In this document: piece after piece, positions 1 to 10,930 of the stretch
Position numbering within the stretch: position 1 is the stretch's first letter
How the letters are laid out: every line of letters begins with the position of its first letter
Notes under the pieces: model-generated
Database searches by the model: none
The model's input: the letters and a program-made list of their open reading frames with translations, nothing else
Told to the model about the DNA's origin: nothing
From: Hirundichthys speculiger
Taxonomy: Eukaryota; Chordata; Actinopteri; Beloniformes; Exocoetidae
DNA: 64,000 bases
Reading direction: 5' to 3'
Assembly (NCBI GenBank): GCA_018398805.1
Contig: JAGFBZ010000178.1
Span: forward strand, 1,895,001-1,959,000
Made by a program: the position numbers and the translations under genes

Positions 1-616
1 TTGAGAACCACTGTCTTATATAATCCACATTTAGTCCTGACACTAATTATTTGAAGTGAAAGCGTAAACTGAGTGTGAAACACATAAAAACGTCACAGAG
101 AATCACCAACCGCTGCACAGGTTCAGGGTTTTAGCATTTTTAAGCTCGTTGTTCGGTTACAGCCTGGGACCATGTTATTGATCTTGTCAACCTTGTCTTC
201 CCTCACAAAACATTCAACTTGTTGTACCATAGAAAAACTCCCAAGTAAACCAATTACCCAGCATCAAATAGAAAAAAAACCAAAAAACATATCCAAAGTC
301 AGCAATTAGTCACTTAAGCTATCAGTTAGCTCCTGAAGCTAGAAGCACAGGAGGGTCACAAGTTCAAATCCCAACACACGTTAAGATGAGTATGTAATCT
401 ATGACATAGACGCTGTTGTGGCCGTGAACATCCCCTGCATTAAAGCTTCAGTTCACTCTGGCTGTTAAAAGGACGACATGCTTCAGACCTCAGCGGTTTA
501 ACGACGCTTTAGAGCAGACAACGTCAAGATAAAGGCCGTCTGCCAGATGTGCAGCTGTGACGTGGCCCAGCGTGGTGGCACAAAGGCCAAGAAAAACCAC
601 CTGGATGGAGTAAACT
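1..616. other. no gene recognised
   Basis: Apart from the weak tRNA-like block near 310-378, no repeat, long ORF or regulatory site could be supported here. The short ORF on the minus strand at 490-690 has no recognisable motif and overlaps a LINE tail. Confidence 0.5.
310..378 (+). repeat. possible tRNA-derived SINE head
   Basis: The stretch ends in a B-box-like block (GTTCAAATCC at about 362-371), preceded by a TTAGCTCC segment that could be a decayed A box. This resembles the tRNA-like head of a fish SINE. No complete cloverleaf can be drawn, so it is not called a tRNA gene. It could be chance. Confidence 0.22.
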
Positions 617-663
617 CTTAATTTCCCTTCTGGGATGAATAAAGTAGTTTGAATTGAAGCAGT
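617..663 (+). repeat. LINE 3' tail fragment
   Basis: The segment reads TTCCCTTCTGGGATGAATAA followed by AAGT and a TTGAATTGAA end. This is the usual 3' terminus of Rex1/L2-like fish LINEs. The same terminus occurs in reverse at 6805-6850, where it belongs to a reverse-transcriptase relic. Only the tail is left here. Confidence 0.5.
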
Positions 664-2455
664 GCCTTCAATTTTATCAGTTAAATACAATCATCTACTT
701 CGTAATTAGCTGCAACACCGTCAACGAGCAGCTCGCTGCTAGCATGCTTGGCTAACATTGCAGTAGACGCTCAGTGACGTCGCACATGACAGATGCTCAA
801 CTCTTGTTGGTTTGAGATTGAAGATGTGTCATTGATTATGTTCCATATAAGTGCATTTATTCTTTTACTGTAACAGTTGCTTGGCTTTAGTTACTTTGTG
901 AGATTTTACACATATGATAGCAGATAATATTTTACAGGTGTTTTGATAATAGATTTATAAAGTCTCCTCAAAGATCTGAGCTCTAAATATTCATTGAGAC
1001 AGTGTAATGTTCTACTGAAGCTCTGGAGCCCATAAAATCCAGACCAGACTGAGTGTTAATGGAAATAATGAAACATCTGATGGAAAATTTCAACATCTTT
1101 TGTTCTCTGTGTCATGTTGTGGTTAAAGAGGGAATGCAGAAAGAAGCACAAGGAAGGCAGCTGTAAATGAAGAAAAACTGTTGATCAAAAGCACTAAATG
1201 AAGGTCCGCTGGACAGCAGATTTAATCTAAAAAATCCAAACGGAGAGGAAACGTGGAGCAGAAGCCAGATGGGTAATCCAAAGAGCAAACATGAGAGGGC
1301 TGAGGAGCGGGAAGGAACGGGCAAAACACAGGAACAACAGCGGAGATTTGGCAATTAACAAAAAAAAAAAAAAGCTGGGAAAACACAGAAAACTGAGGGA
1401 TGGGAAGATTAAAGAGGATGAGACGTGTCCAGCAGGAACATGACAAAACTGAGAAATAATCATCCGGACTCAAAACAGATGAGAAGAAAGCAAACGCAGG
1501 AGGCAAAGCCAGTGAAAATACAGAAAAGAAAGACTGTTTGGAGAGCAAAAGAGTGGGCTAAATTAGGGAGGAACATCACAAAGAGCAGAAGCTTTAGCGA
1601 AACAGATACTAACTGCAAACCACCACACTCTCCCATCACCTCTACCTTCGTCTGAGAGCTTTATTCACTGATTACTGTGCTCATGTTGAGGCTGCGCTGC
1701 TGTTCAGGTATTTAGAGCAGTTTTACATATTGTTCCCGTCCGTTCTGCACGTGTTTTATGTTGCAGGAGTCAAAGCTTTCCTGCTACCACTGAGGAATGC
1801 GGCGCATGAGCATATGGATACTGTTGATATACGGGGGCATGGGCCGAACGCTGGGCGCATGCAGACGTGCACAGCAGCGGATTCACATGTTGGAATGCAG
1901 AAGGTGCAGCTTTATACACCAGGTGATGAAAGACGTGTTTGATTAAGTCTTTAATGTTCGGAGCCAAGATTTGAGCTTAATGGATGGTGGTGATGGATGG
2001 CCGGCGCTCCCCGCTTTAAAGTCCCCATCATTGTTTTTCTTTCTTTGTTTCACTACCAGAGTTTTTATTGGAGCTTCAGTATGATTTACTCTCTCACACT
2101 AAAAAGAAAGAAAGGACTGGTTCATTCCCAATCAGACAGTAATGGGATCCGTCATCCGTGCTTCAAATATGAGCAGAAGATCTTGAGAAGACATCTGCAT
2201 CAGACGTAGTTGCCTGACATCACAACGTGAACTCGGGTTTTTCTTGACAAGTGAAAGAGTAAGTTGGAAATGTATTTAAAAGATTCAAACATAAAAGTAG
2301 GTTTACATTAGGTTCACTTCAGAGCGTCTAAATAAAAACAGACTGTTTTGGGGCTCTGGGGAGCTGGAGTACATGGAGGAAACCACACAGTCACTGGGAG
2401 AAGATGCAGACAACTCAGAGACGTAGGACGAAGAAAGAAGAAATACTGTCAAATA
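664..2455. other. no gene recognised; purine-rich part at 1110-1650
   Basis: ORFs on both strands between 1112 and 1655 are low-complexity readings of a purine-rich stretch (A/G on the plus strand). They contain no domain. No paired inverted repeat or known repeat family was recognised. Confidence 0.5.
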
Positions 2456-2463
2456 CTGTAAAA

Positions 2464-3195
2464 CACATGTGTCAAACACAAGGTTTAGAGGCCAAATGTG
2501 GCCCATCACATCATTTTATGTGGTCCCTCGAGAGCTTGGGCATTATTGGCTTAAATTTTAAACCAATATTTTAAGACTTAAATTAAGCTTAAACCGCTTT
2601 AAAGCGCATATAGACAATAAACTACATCTCCCATCGTGCATTTTGTTGTTACCCTCAACGATAATGATAGCGATGAGCAAGACGATTTTTCAGAACTGAT
2701 GGACTTAAGAAAAACCTTTACAAACTAACCCCAACATGTCCAAGAAAAGAAAAATTGATGCATCATGAATGATGGGAAAACAAGTACAAGTTTGTATCTC
2801 AAGGTGAAATAACAGTGTGTCTTTTGTGTTATAAGGCGGGTGTCAGTCGTGAAAGAGTTTAATCTATGTCTGCATTTGACAGTAACCCGGAGCTAAGTAT
2901 GCTAAATTTAGCCTGCAAGAAAAACAAAGAATTGCTTCCGCTTCTGAAACCAAGCTAATCGGATACTCTGAGTGACGTTTACCACAAACTCTGAGTTTAA
3001 TATAATATTAAGTTAAATATTTGAAACTTAAATACGTAATACATACAGAAACCGTTATTTAACAATATATTAAAGTGTAGTTGAATTTATTTTGATTTTC
3101 ATTGCATTTTGTTACATTCATGCCGTAAATCTGGCCCTTCGAGGGCAACCATGATGCTGATGTGGCCCTCAGTGAAAATGAGTCTGATACCTCTG
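2464..3195 (+). mobile_element. hAT element, GTGTCA-ended family, copy 1
   Basis: The left end is CACATGTGTCAAAC. The right end, read inward on the minus strand, is CAGAGGTATCAGAC, an imperfect inverted pair. Flanking 8-bp direct repeats are CTGTAAAA (2456-2463) and GTGTAAAA (3196-3203), differing by one base, as expected for hAT insertions. The interior holds a decayed reading frame with an MSKKRKID-like start followed by a stop, so no transposase can be made. The element is closely related along its length to the one at 23645-24312, which is shorter because of small deletions. Confidence 0.8.
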
Positions 3196-3203
3196 GTGTA
3201 AAA

Positions 3204-3762
3204 TAAAATACTAGCAAATATAACATTCAGCTAACACTGAGTCTTGGTTTAAACTTTGGTTAAATGGGTATAAAGGAGAGATGATTAAAACTCTGTCTAG
3301 ATCAAAATGCTTCTGTTTCTGGAACAAACTTTATCACTCTCTCTCTCACATGCATACACAGATTTCTAGAGCAGCGAACGTTGAAGTTACAGCCTGCTGC
3401 AGCAGCTCTGGTCAAACTGTGTCTTTCTTTTTATCTTTTTGTACATTTTTTTTATTTTGAAAACATTTCTCTACGCTGGTTTGGATGCTGTTCCGCTTAA
3501 TGGATTTCTGCTGGTAATCTTGGCGTTAAAAAAAAAAGAAAAAGAAAAATTTGTGATGGTAGTTGCCATGAGGACGGAAAGTCGTTTACATGTGGGAGCC
3601 GTTGATTAAGCTTTTCAAAACCAAAACCAAAAAAAAAAAAACCCCAGCTTATCACCTGAATAACTTCAAATGGAGACAGGTTGAAGATGAAAGATCAAGG
3701 AGGAGAACAGAAACACGGAGGAAGATGTTTTCACCATTCTGTCACCGTGATCCTCATCCCAG
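3204..3762. other. no gene recognised
   Basis: The stretch is A/T-rich with A and T runs near 3425-3450 and 3528-3645. The ORF at 3590-3880 runs into a LINE tail and has no motif of its own. Confidence 0.45.
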
Positions 3763-4850
3763 GGAAGTTCAATTCAATTCAGTTCAATTAAATTTTATTT
3801 GTATAGCGTCTGTTACAATGTCAATTGTCTCTAGGTGCTTTACAGAGACCCAGATCATGACCCCCACAAAATATCATTAACTAAAATTATATTAAATCCA
3901 AATCAAGGATAATGACAAGTAAAAAAAAACTCCCACAGTGGGAGAAAAAAAAAAACTTTAAGCCGAACGGTGGCAAGAAAAAACTCCACTTTAAGAGGAA
4001 GAAACCTTGAGCAGGACCTGGATCGCATGTTGAGGGACCTTCCTGCCGAAGACCAGCCGGGTAAAGAAAGAAAAAAAAAGAGGGGAGACAGGACAGAGAG
4101 AGGAGAGCACACAAATGACTGATTGAAATTACTATATAGATGGTCAGAGGACTAGATCACCGGTCACCATGCCAACCGGCACCCCGAACACATCTACACA
4201 CCCATAAAAGCATGCAACTCAGGAAACTCTGGCCTGCAACAATACAGAAAGAAGAGAAAAAGGGGCAAAACAGCACAACAAACTACAGAAAAGAAGATGG
4301 AGCACAGTTACAGTAACAAGGTGCTCCTAATTAACTATGGAATGAGCTAGAGGAGGAGGAAGGGAGGAGGAAAGGGAAGGAAAAGGGGAAGAGCGGTGGA
4401 GACACCACTCAGCAGATCATGTTGGTGTCCCCCTGCAGCGTAGGCCTATAGCAGCATAACTATGACGAAGCTGTGATTAAGACGAGCTACTCTAGTCTGA
4501 GCTACTACAACTATGGCTATAACTATTAGCCCCTACACACTATAGTTTAGACTAACTGTAGACTTTACTGAACAGAAATGTTATCAGTTTAGTTTTAAAG
4601 ATGGAGATGGTGTCAGCCTCCTGAACCCAAACTGGTAGCTGGTTCCATAATAAAGGTGCCTGGTAGCAGAAGGCCCGTCCTCCAAACCTACTTTTAAATG
4701 GAGAAGCGTTGACAAGAAGACAGCAGGTAGGAGACACCGTGTCTTTTGGAGTTGTGGCTGAGGGAGCGCTCTCAGATGAATGTCCACGCAGACGCTGGAC
4801 AGTGAAAGTGGACAAGCGTCTCCGAAAAGACGAAGCAGAAGTGGTGCCTG
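3763..4850 (-). mobile_element. 5'-truncated non-LTR retrotransposon with GAATT tail
   Basis: Read on the minus strand this is the last part of a LINE. It starts with the C-terminal end of a reverse-transcriptase polyprotein (4552-4815). A long 3' UTR follows, with a GTGGGAG / TTCTTCCTCTTAAAG block and a CTATACAAATAAAA end, and it finishes in an AATTGAATTGAA microsatellite tail at 3763-3790. Fragments of the same family lie at 8769-8920 and 29849-30305 on the minus strand and at 8925-9527 on the plus strand. The clade (CR1, L2 or Rex-like) is not settled by what is present. Confidence 0.8.
4552..4815 (-). pseudogene. C-terminal remnant of LINE reverse-transcriptase polyprotein
   Basis: This 87-residue frame ends with GRAFCYQAPLLWNQLP, then ADTISIFKTKL and TFLF. 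In fish LINEs this signature closes the ORF2 protein just before the stop codon. The catalytic reverse-transcriptase motifs (such as YADD) and any endonuclease lie upstream and are missing, so it is a 5'-truncated dead copy. The methionine start is accidental. The downstream sequence on the same strand is the 3' UTR and tail of the same element, which supports the assignment. Confidence 0.75.
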
Positions 4851-4959
4851 CAGTGCTTTTTTAGCAACAGATGATATCAGTGCCCCGCCATGTTACTTAA
4901 CTTTTTACTTTGTGCTGTGAGGGTGCGTGAGTGTGCTTAATGTGTGAGCGTGAGACGGA

Positions 4960-5081
4960 CGGGTCTTTCTTTGTTGTGTTCCTGTTTTATGTTTTATTTT
5001 ATTCTGTAAAGCACTTTGTGCTGCATTTTATATGTATGAAAAGCACTATATAAATAAAGTTTGATTTGATTTTGATTTGAT
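4960..5081 (+). repeat. LINE 3' end with ATTTGAT tail
   Basis: The block contains TAAAGCACTTTGTGCTGCA, a near-palindromic partner AAAGCACTATATAAATAAAG, and a TTTGATTTGATTTTGATTTG tail. This is a common L2-like fish LINE terminus. A reversed, decayed copy lies at 28240-28305. It abuts the 5'-truncated LINE at 3763-4850, so the two may be separate insertions. Confidence 0.65.
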
Positions 5082-6804
5082 ATAATCCTGGACAAGCATC
5101 TGCAGATGTTGAACTGTTGGCTGTAAGATTTCATCCGTGCTATTTACCGTGAGGGTTCGCCAGCATCACCCCCACCCCTCGATCCTGCATGTGACATCAT
5201 CTGCACAATCGTTGCCAGGCGCAACAAACACAACAGTCCTGCACATTCATGATGCTGACTGGAGACTGAAGCCTCTCTGCTACACATCCTAGTCTGCAAT
5301 GGTTTGGTAAAATGATCTTTATCTAATATTTACTGTCATATATGTCTTTCAAAGTAATATACAGCTCAATATATATATATATATATAGTCCTGTGTTCCC
5401 TCCTTCCTTTGCCGTTTTCTTTCGCTGTTTGGGGGGGGGGGGGGTTGTCTATCTCCTCGTGCTTTGCTTTTGTTTCCCTGCCAGTTTATGTCTTTTGAAT
5501 TTTCAGAGTCCCTGATTACCCACCCCCCCCCCCTTCCTATTCTCCTGGATTTCAGTCCTCCATCACCCCCATCCTGACACCATCCATATTCATTCTCAGT
5601 CTTACATTTACTCTTATTCTTTTCTCCTCCAGCTCCCCAGGGAAGTGTCGGTTTCTTTAGCTGCTTAACGCTTCCCTGTTTCCAGCAGCAGCTGGTGAAA
5701 GCTAATGTCTTCTGCCTTACACTTGGCTGCTGCGGTGGCAGCAGGGAGAACGTTTGAGGCTCTTTTTTTTTGTTTCTTTCCCTTAAAGTAGCACAGTGGA
5801 ACTTTTGGAGTTTCTCGTGCTTTTGGTTCCCCTACAGGCGGTGGAGGTTAAGTTGCTTTTAAAACGCTCTCTCGTTTTCCCGTCGTTGGGTCTCTCTGAG
5901 TGTTGTCAGTTTGGCAACTTGCAACGCTCGCAACCGGTCAGTTAATGGATGCAGGAACAAACTGTTTGTGGTGTGATTAATGTTCAGGCTTTAAGGGTTG
6001 AGTTTCCTCTCAGAAGTTTTCTTTGGGTATGAACCCGACCGCCCACCTGGTCCTTGTATTATATCTGTCTTTTTGTTAAACTTCCTTGTCTACATGCCCT
6101 TGAGGAGCTTTCTGCATTTCTGCTTTCAAGTCATCATCATCCACATGTGACATCATCTGCACTCCTGCATTCCCTTGTTTCTTCACCGCTTTAATTCACA
6201 GGCACAAAAGATGAGAGGAAACCCACAGCATAGCAGCCAGGAGAGGAGAACGAGAACGCAGAAGAAGAAAGGACGCAAAGGCAAAATAAACAGATTTCAA
6301 AGCAGTTTTATATCAATGCATCAAAGATCCCGTGCAACGAAACGTGCCACGGCTCGCTTTAATTGACACACTGACAGTTTCAAGCTGATAAAGAGGAGAG
6401 AGAGGAGTGGGGAAAGGAGGATGGCTGGAAGGAAGGAAGGAAGGAGGGAGGTGGAATGAAAGAGACATCAGCATAAACTGACAACAATGGAAGGATGGAG
6501 GGTCCTACTTTGATAGACGGCGCTGTCGTCAGTGTTTGCCTTGAACGTCACCTTGATTAATTATTAAATGAGGCAGACAGTTCTCCAGCTCAGGACCTCA
6601 TTTGACGGCCTTTTGAATGTGTTTTTGCTGACAGCAGAGGTCCAGAACTGGTCTTCGTTTAAACCAAAACAGCAGATGCGTCCCAGTGTGGTGTTTTAGA
6701 GGATGATGTGAGGTTTGATGATGATCATTACAACCTGAGGAAGGTTTTCACAGTCAAACACACAACACACTGGATCTTTGTTCCTTAACTGGCTCCAAAT
6801 GGGA
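5082..6804. other. no gene recognised; several simple repeats
   Basis: Simple repeats seen are an AT run at 5369-5387, fourteen G at 5431-5444 and eleven C at 5523-5533. The ORF at 6175-6366 is a lysine/arginine-rich reading of purine-rich DNA with no domain. A short sequence, TGTGACATCATCTGCA, occurs both near 5191 and near 6146, which may reflect a small duplication. Confidence 0.45.
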
Positions 6805-7560
6805 TTCAGTTCAAAAACACTTTATTATTATCTGAAGGGAAGTTAATTGTTACAGGAACTGTCATTATTAAACTGTCATTATTAAAGTCTCTTATTAAAG
6901 TCTCTTCAGTGATCCATTGTAGATGGTTCCAGCTGAGTTCAGGAAGCAGCAGATCTGAATCAGCCCCAGATTGAGGACACTGGTGCTGAATCACTGTTGT
7001 TTAGAGGATGTTCTGGGTTGTCCATGATGTTCTTCATTTTATGAAGCATCCTCCTTTGAATCAGCTCCATCATCTCCAGAACAGAGCCAGCCGTCTCTAT
7101 CAGTTTGTTCAGTTTCTTTAGGTCTCTGGTTCTGATGCTGCTCCCCCAACAGATGACTGCAGGACTGAACTCTCCACAACAGACTTATAGAAGATAATCA
7201 GCATCTTGGTGCAAACACTGAAGGACCTCCAGAAGTCAAGTCTGCTCTGTCTCTTTGTATAAACACCATCAGTGTTGCGTCTCCAGTCCAGTCTGTTATC
7301 TAGGTAGAACACTGAGGTATTTATACTCCTCCACCACCTCCACTTCTTCTCCCACGGTGGAAATGCTGTTCGACTTGTTCCTGGTCCTCCTAAAATCCAC
7401 AGTCATCTCCTTTGTCTTGTTCCCATTTAAGATCAGATTATTATTTCACACCACACCACAAAGCAGCCCAGCAGTTCTCTGTCCTGATGCACCAGGGGTG
7501 ATTAAGGTGTGTTGTGTCAGGGAGACATCTAAGTCCTGCAGGAGCTGAAGAGCCCTAGAC
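6805..7560 (-). pseudogene. Rex1/L2-like LINE reverse-transcriptase relic
   Basis: On the minus strand the segment at 7118-7312 encodes LDNRLDWRRNTDGVYTKRQS followed by RLDFWRSFSV and YKSVVESSVL. This matches the region after the RT palm in Rex1/L2-like LINEs (a usual form is DWxxNTxxLYKKGQSRLxFLRRLxSF). Upstream, around 7380-7440, the minus strand still shows a KGDDCGFxxxxN-like stretch. Downstream it loses frame and ends in a TTCCCTTCAGATAATAATAA plus AGTG tail near 6810-6840. Stops and frameshifts make it inactive. The C-terminal frame and the tail together support one insertion. Confidence 0.7.
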
Positions 7561-7609
7561 TAATGACTTCAACGAAAGCTAACTGGTGACAGTAGAAGCA
7601 GGTGTCCAG

Positions 7610-7860
7610 TAGGGCTGCAGCGGATCATGGTTGATCCGTGCTCCACCCGGATCACTCCCCGATCTCCAACAAGTCACGTAAAACTCTGGATTGATGTTTG
7701 TGGCTAAAGAAAAGAAAAACAGTTAGCCACACCATGTGGATTGGATGGAGAGCAGTTGCAGTGAATATGTGGAGCAGGAGGAACTCGAAAAGCCTCTTCC
7801 ATCTTTTAAGCTGTCAGAAGGGGAACGCTGGCCTCCACGTCAATGACAGTCCACACTGAG
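7610..7860 (+). mobile_element. probable hAT left end, right end not found
   Basis: TAGGGCTGCAGCGGATCATG at 7610 is a typical hAT 5' terminus, preceded by GTGTCCAG as a possible half of a target duplication. I could not find a matching CCCTA end followed by GTGTCCAG downstream, so the element is truncated or rearranged. The 3' limit given is arbitrary. Confidence 0.4.
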
Positions 7861-8768
7861 CCAGGACAGAGTAGGACATAGTTACACGGAGAGGTGGACA
7901 TCAGGCTACAGCTACAGTTACAGCTGAGGGTCCCGAGGTGCAGCAGACATTCAGTGTTGGTTCAACACTGAGGGATAGATCACCTTATAGAGAAATATAT
8001 ATTTATATTTATAAATATATAGCATTATATTATATCTTATAATTATATGTGGTTTATGTTTTATATCATGGTGGAAAAACAGTCACAGGAAGCAGAAGGA
8101 AGCCATTAAACATGAAAATACTAATAAAGAAGTCCATGACTGACAAAGGTGCTTCAACTTTAGCACATTTTCTTTCAACACATGGGCTCTGATCTGTATC
8201 TGGATACTGACATAAGGAATTTGAACTTTCAGAGATAATCAGAGTGAGAATTTAAAACTTCTGGACTTCCATCGAGGCCTCACACACAAATCAGTGTTAT
8301 TGTGAGACTAGCGCATAAACTTCAGTTTCACATTTTTCCTTGTCAGTCGCTGCATCGTCATGTTCAGGGAAACATCGTGCTTTAGGTTAAAATATGCCAT
8401 TTAGAATGGTAAACATATGCAAAACCCCTTCTTCCCTTTTTGTTACCGTGGTTGTGCGTCCTGCAGCTATGACATCACCAGCAGAGAACATCTGGCTACA
8501 ATCTCAATTTCACACTGCGTGTATCTGAACCAGACTGTCCTGTGGGTTGAAAACTGAAGTCGTCCTGTGTGGATTCTACAGGTGGTGTGTATGAAAGGCA
8601 TACACTGCAAAACTAACAGGTAAAATCACACTAAACCAGTTTTTTAACAACTGTCTGCATATACAATCTGACAAAATGTGGATACATACACAATTTAAGC
8701 AGGTGTCCGTTTTCTTGTGTGTAAGTGTGAGTGATAGTGACTGTGACCTTCACCAGTCCTCTTTGCCA
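7861..8768. other. no gene recognised
   Basis: An A/T-rich patch built from TATA/ATAT words lies at 7990-8070. Nothing else in the stretch could be assigned to a gene or a repeat family. Confidence 0.4.
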
Positions 8769-8920
8769 ATTCATTTCAATTTAATTTAATTTGTATAGCA
8801 TCTGTTACAATGTCAATTGTCTTTAGGCTCTTTACAGAGACCCAGATCATGAAACCCAAGCAAATATCATTAACTAAAGTTATAATATTAAATCCTAATC
8901 AAGGATAATGACAAGTCCCA
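8769..8920 (-). repeat. GAATT-tailed LINE 3' end, minus copy
   Basis: The sequence closely follows 3775-3930, from the TTTGTATAGC block through CAGAGACCCAGATCATGA to AAGGATAATGACAAG. It is therefore the extreme 3' end of the LINE described at 3763-4850. It sits head to head with a plus-strand copy that begins about 8925. Confidence 0.75.
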
Positions 8921-9085
8921 CAGAGGTTTCTTCCTCTTAAAGTGGAGTTTTTTTCTTGCTACTGTTTGGCTTAAAGGTTTTTTTCTCCCTCTGTGGGAGT
9001 TTTTTTACCTGCCATTATCATTGATTTGGAATTAATATTATAATTTTAGTTAATGATATTTGCTCGGGGGTCATGCTCTGGGACA

Positions 9086-9415
9086 TACGGTGGCCCGTAC
9101 GGTCAAACACAACAGAAAACTGCGACACGCTATTGCAAAACTCAGAACACAACACATTAACCCACAACGGAAATGCAACAGACAATAAAATGCTGCTGCT
9201 CAATGATTGTTATTAATGTCGTTATGTGTTGTGTGCATTTTACTTACCTCTCATTAAACTCTCCCAAAGAAACAGCAGTCTGTCAGCTCGAATCAAAACG
9301 GTCCCTCAGAAAATTCTGTCCGTCGCATTTCCATTGTGGGTTAATGTGTTGTGTTCTGAGTTTTGCAATAGCGTGTCGCAGTTTTCTGTTGTGTTTGACC
9401 GTACGGGCCACCGTA
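9086..9415. mobile_element. MITE with 99-bp terminal inverted repeats
   Basis: The first 99 bases (9086-9184) and the last 99 (9317-9415) are reverse complements with only three mismatches, all in the inner part. The ends start TACGGTGGCCCGTACGGTCA. The element is flanked by GGGACA on both sides (9080-9085 and 9416-9421), read as a 6-bp target duplication. The roughly 130-bp centre has no ORF of note. The two ORFs at 9018-9203 (minus) and 9226-9426 (plus) share one peptide only because of the inverted arms. The insertion lies inside a LINE tail, which gives independent proof of the borders. The superfamily is not recognised. Confidence 0.85.
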
Positions 9416-9469
9416 GGGACACCTAGAACAACTGACATTGTAACAGATGCAATACAAATAAAATACAAT

Positions 9470-9527
9470 TTGAATTGAATTGAATTGAATTGAATTTAAT
9501 TTAATTGAGTTGAATTGAATTGAATTG
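9470..9527 (+). repeat. GAATT/TTGAA microsatellite, LINE tail
   Basis: Imperfect tandem GAATT units form the 3' tail of the plus-strand LINE copy. The tail is longer than the one at 3763-3790. Confidence 0.8.
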
Positions 9528-9714
9528 TGGATTTATGAGAGTCATGTTGCTTAGTTTGTGAAAGTACTGTCCTTTATTTTTTTTCTAAGGAGCAGGTTCA
9601 CTAAACTGGACTCTGTACTAGTCTGTTGTGGTGAGGAAAGTCGAGCCAAAGGAAAAGACTCTTTGTTCCTAGTCTCACCTGTTGTGACAGACTGTGAGTA
9701 GCGACTGAAAGATC

Positions 9715-9993
9715 AAGATCGAGAATGCAGGGTGGCTGGAGAGTCCCTTAAAGATGAAGGGAGAAGTTCTCTCATCCCAGCTGCTCAGCATCAAGAGGAG
9801 TCAGTTGAAGTGGTTTGGTTGCCTACATGGGGAGGTGTCCAATTGGAAAAAAGCCTGGAGGTAGACGACCCAGGAAACCCCGGGGCCAGAGCGAGGTCTG
9901 AGCCTCTCTGGTTAGGCTGCTGCCATGAGACCTGAACCTGGATAAGTGGAAGTGGGTGGATGGATGGATGATGGATGGATGGATGGATGGGAA
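9715..9993 (+). repeat. dispersed repeat ending in GGATGGATGG tail (RTE/Rex3-like)
   Basis: The order of blocks is AGAGGAGTCAGTTGAAGTGG, a GGAGGT..CCAGG..CCCCGGGGCCAG region, CCTCTCTGGTTAGGCTGCTG, then GACCTGAACCTGGATAAGTG and an ATGGATGG tandem tail at about 9956-9990. In fish genomes this order is typical of the 3' part of an RTE/Rex3-type repeat. The copy is diverged. The frame at 9732-9935 has no intact protein. Confidence 0.55.
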
Positions 9994-10552
9994 GACCAGC
10001 ACATGGCTAAAAACCATAAGCGGATGGGAGTTTCCAGTTCTGTGGGTGGTACCTCAAAACTGCTCTGATTTACATCTACAGGTTCAACTGGCTCCTTTTA
10101 ATAATTACCACAGCACTCTAGCCTGAGCACCAGAGAGCTACAAAGAAGTGCACTTGTCGATAATCAGGAGCTTCTAATTCACTAATTAGCCAGAAGCAGC
10201 TTGTTTCTTATGAAAATTAACCTTATTACCTGCTTCAGTAAAGACGATTAGGATGCACTCTTTGGCTCGTTTATCAGGTCTTTGAGATAAATAAACTCTT
10301 CCATTAAACTTGATTCTTCCATTTAAATACATGTATACGTGCAAACGTCTGTAAACCCCTTGGTGTAGTTAATTTAAAAACTCATCTTCTAAAATGTTGG
10401 GTTCTGAAAGGGAACGTCCTGCAGACTGCAGGCGCAAAGATCACTGGACCGGTTGTGCTGTCGCTGGCTTAGCTGAGGTTTAGCGTTGACCGAAGGGCCC
10501 CATCCGGCCCGTTCAACTGCCTCGATGCAGTAAGTGCTGAAATGTGTAGTTA
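9994..10552. other. no gene; AT-rich, homeobox-site-like block at 10130-10290
   Basis: The block at 10130-10290 carries several TAAT/ATTA words, including ATTCACTAATTAGCC. It shows no repeat signature. It is noted as a possible conserved noncoding element, but conservation cannot be tested here. Confidence 0.3.
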
Positions 10553-10930
10553 CTTGAATGACCACTAGGGGATGGGTCCAAAAGTGGGTCCATTTCCATT
10601 GAGACCCATGTTAAGAAGTCCAGCTTTGCAGCAGAAATAAACATATTTAAAGTCTGGTCCCAATAGATTTCATATCCATGACGACTGTAGGCAGGTGAAT
10701 TTAATGCATGTTGATCAGATAAAATTATATGAAGCCACCAATTCTTCTTCTGCATAATTAGGGCTTTTGGTTTTTGAGTGACAGGTACATTTCAGTTTAT
10801 GGCGGTAACAGCTGGACATAGCTTAACAACTTAGCACTTCGTGTTCACAGTGAATTTGACATCTGGGACTTCAAGCAAACCAGAGCAAGTTTTTGTGAGT
10901 TTTAGCACCCCCTACTGGTGCGCGGGGTGC
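10553..10930 (+). repeat. dispersed fish repeat with CCACTAGGGG start
   Basis: The segment opens with TGACCACTAGGGGATGGGTC, continues through a TTTCCATTGAGACCCATG block, and includes TTTTTGAGTGACAGGTACA. This layout resembles an abundant fish nonautonomous element that starts at a CCACTAGGGGGC motif. The ends and any target duplication are not resolved. A second CCCCCTACTGG motif lies at 10908-10918. Confidence 0.4.

Larger units (their letters stand above)
8925..9527 (+). repeat. GAATT-tailed LINE 3' end, plus copy, split by a MITE
   Basis: The plus strand reads TTTCTTCCTCTTAAAGTGGA, then the GTGGGAG block, then TTAGTTAATGATATTTGCTC up to 9085. It resumes at 9422 with CCTAGAACAACTGACATTGT, the CAATACAAATAAAA terminus and a GAATT tandem tail at about 9470-9527. 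A 330-bp MITE interrupts it at 9086-9415, and about 11 bases expected between the two halves are missing. Confidence 0.75.

Noticed and set aside
362..371. A possible tRNA gene from a B-box-like GTTCAAATCC
   Set aside because: No acceptor, D or anticodon stems could be paired; kept only as a weak SINE-like block.
1112..1548. Overlapping minus-strand ORFs rich in Phe, Leu and Ser
   Set aside because: They are low-complexity readings of purine-rich DNA without a domain or splice structure.
9018..9426. Two ORFs on opposite strands sharing the peptide SVAFPLWVNVLCSEFCNSVS
   Set aside because: They are produced by the inverted repeat arms of the MITE, not by a gene pair.
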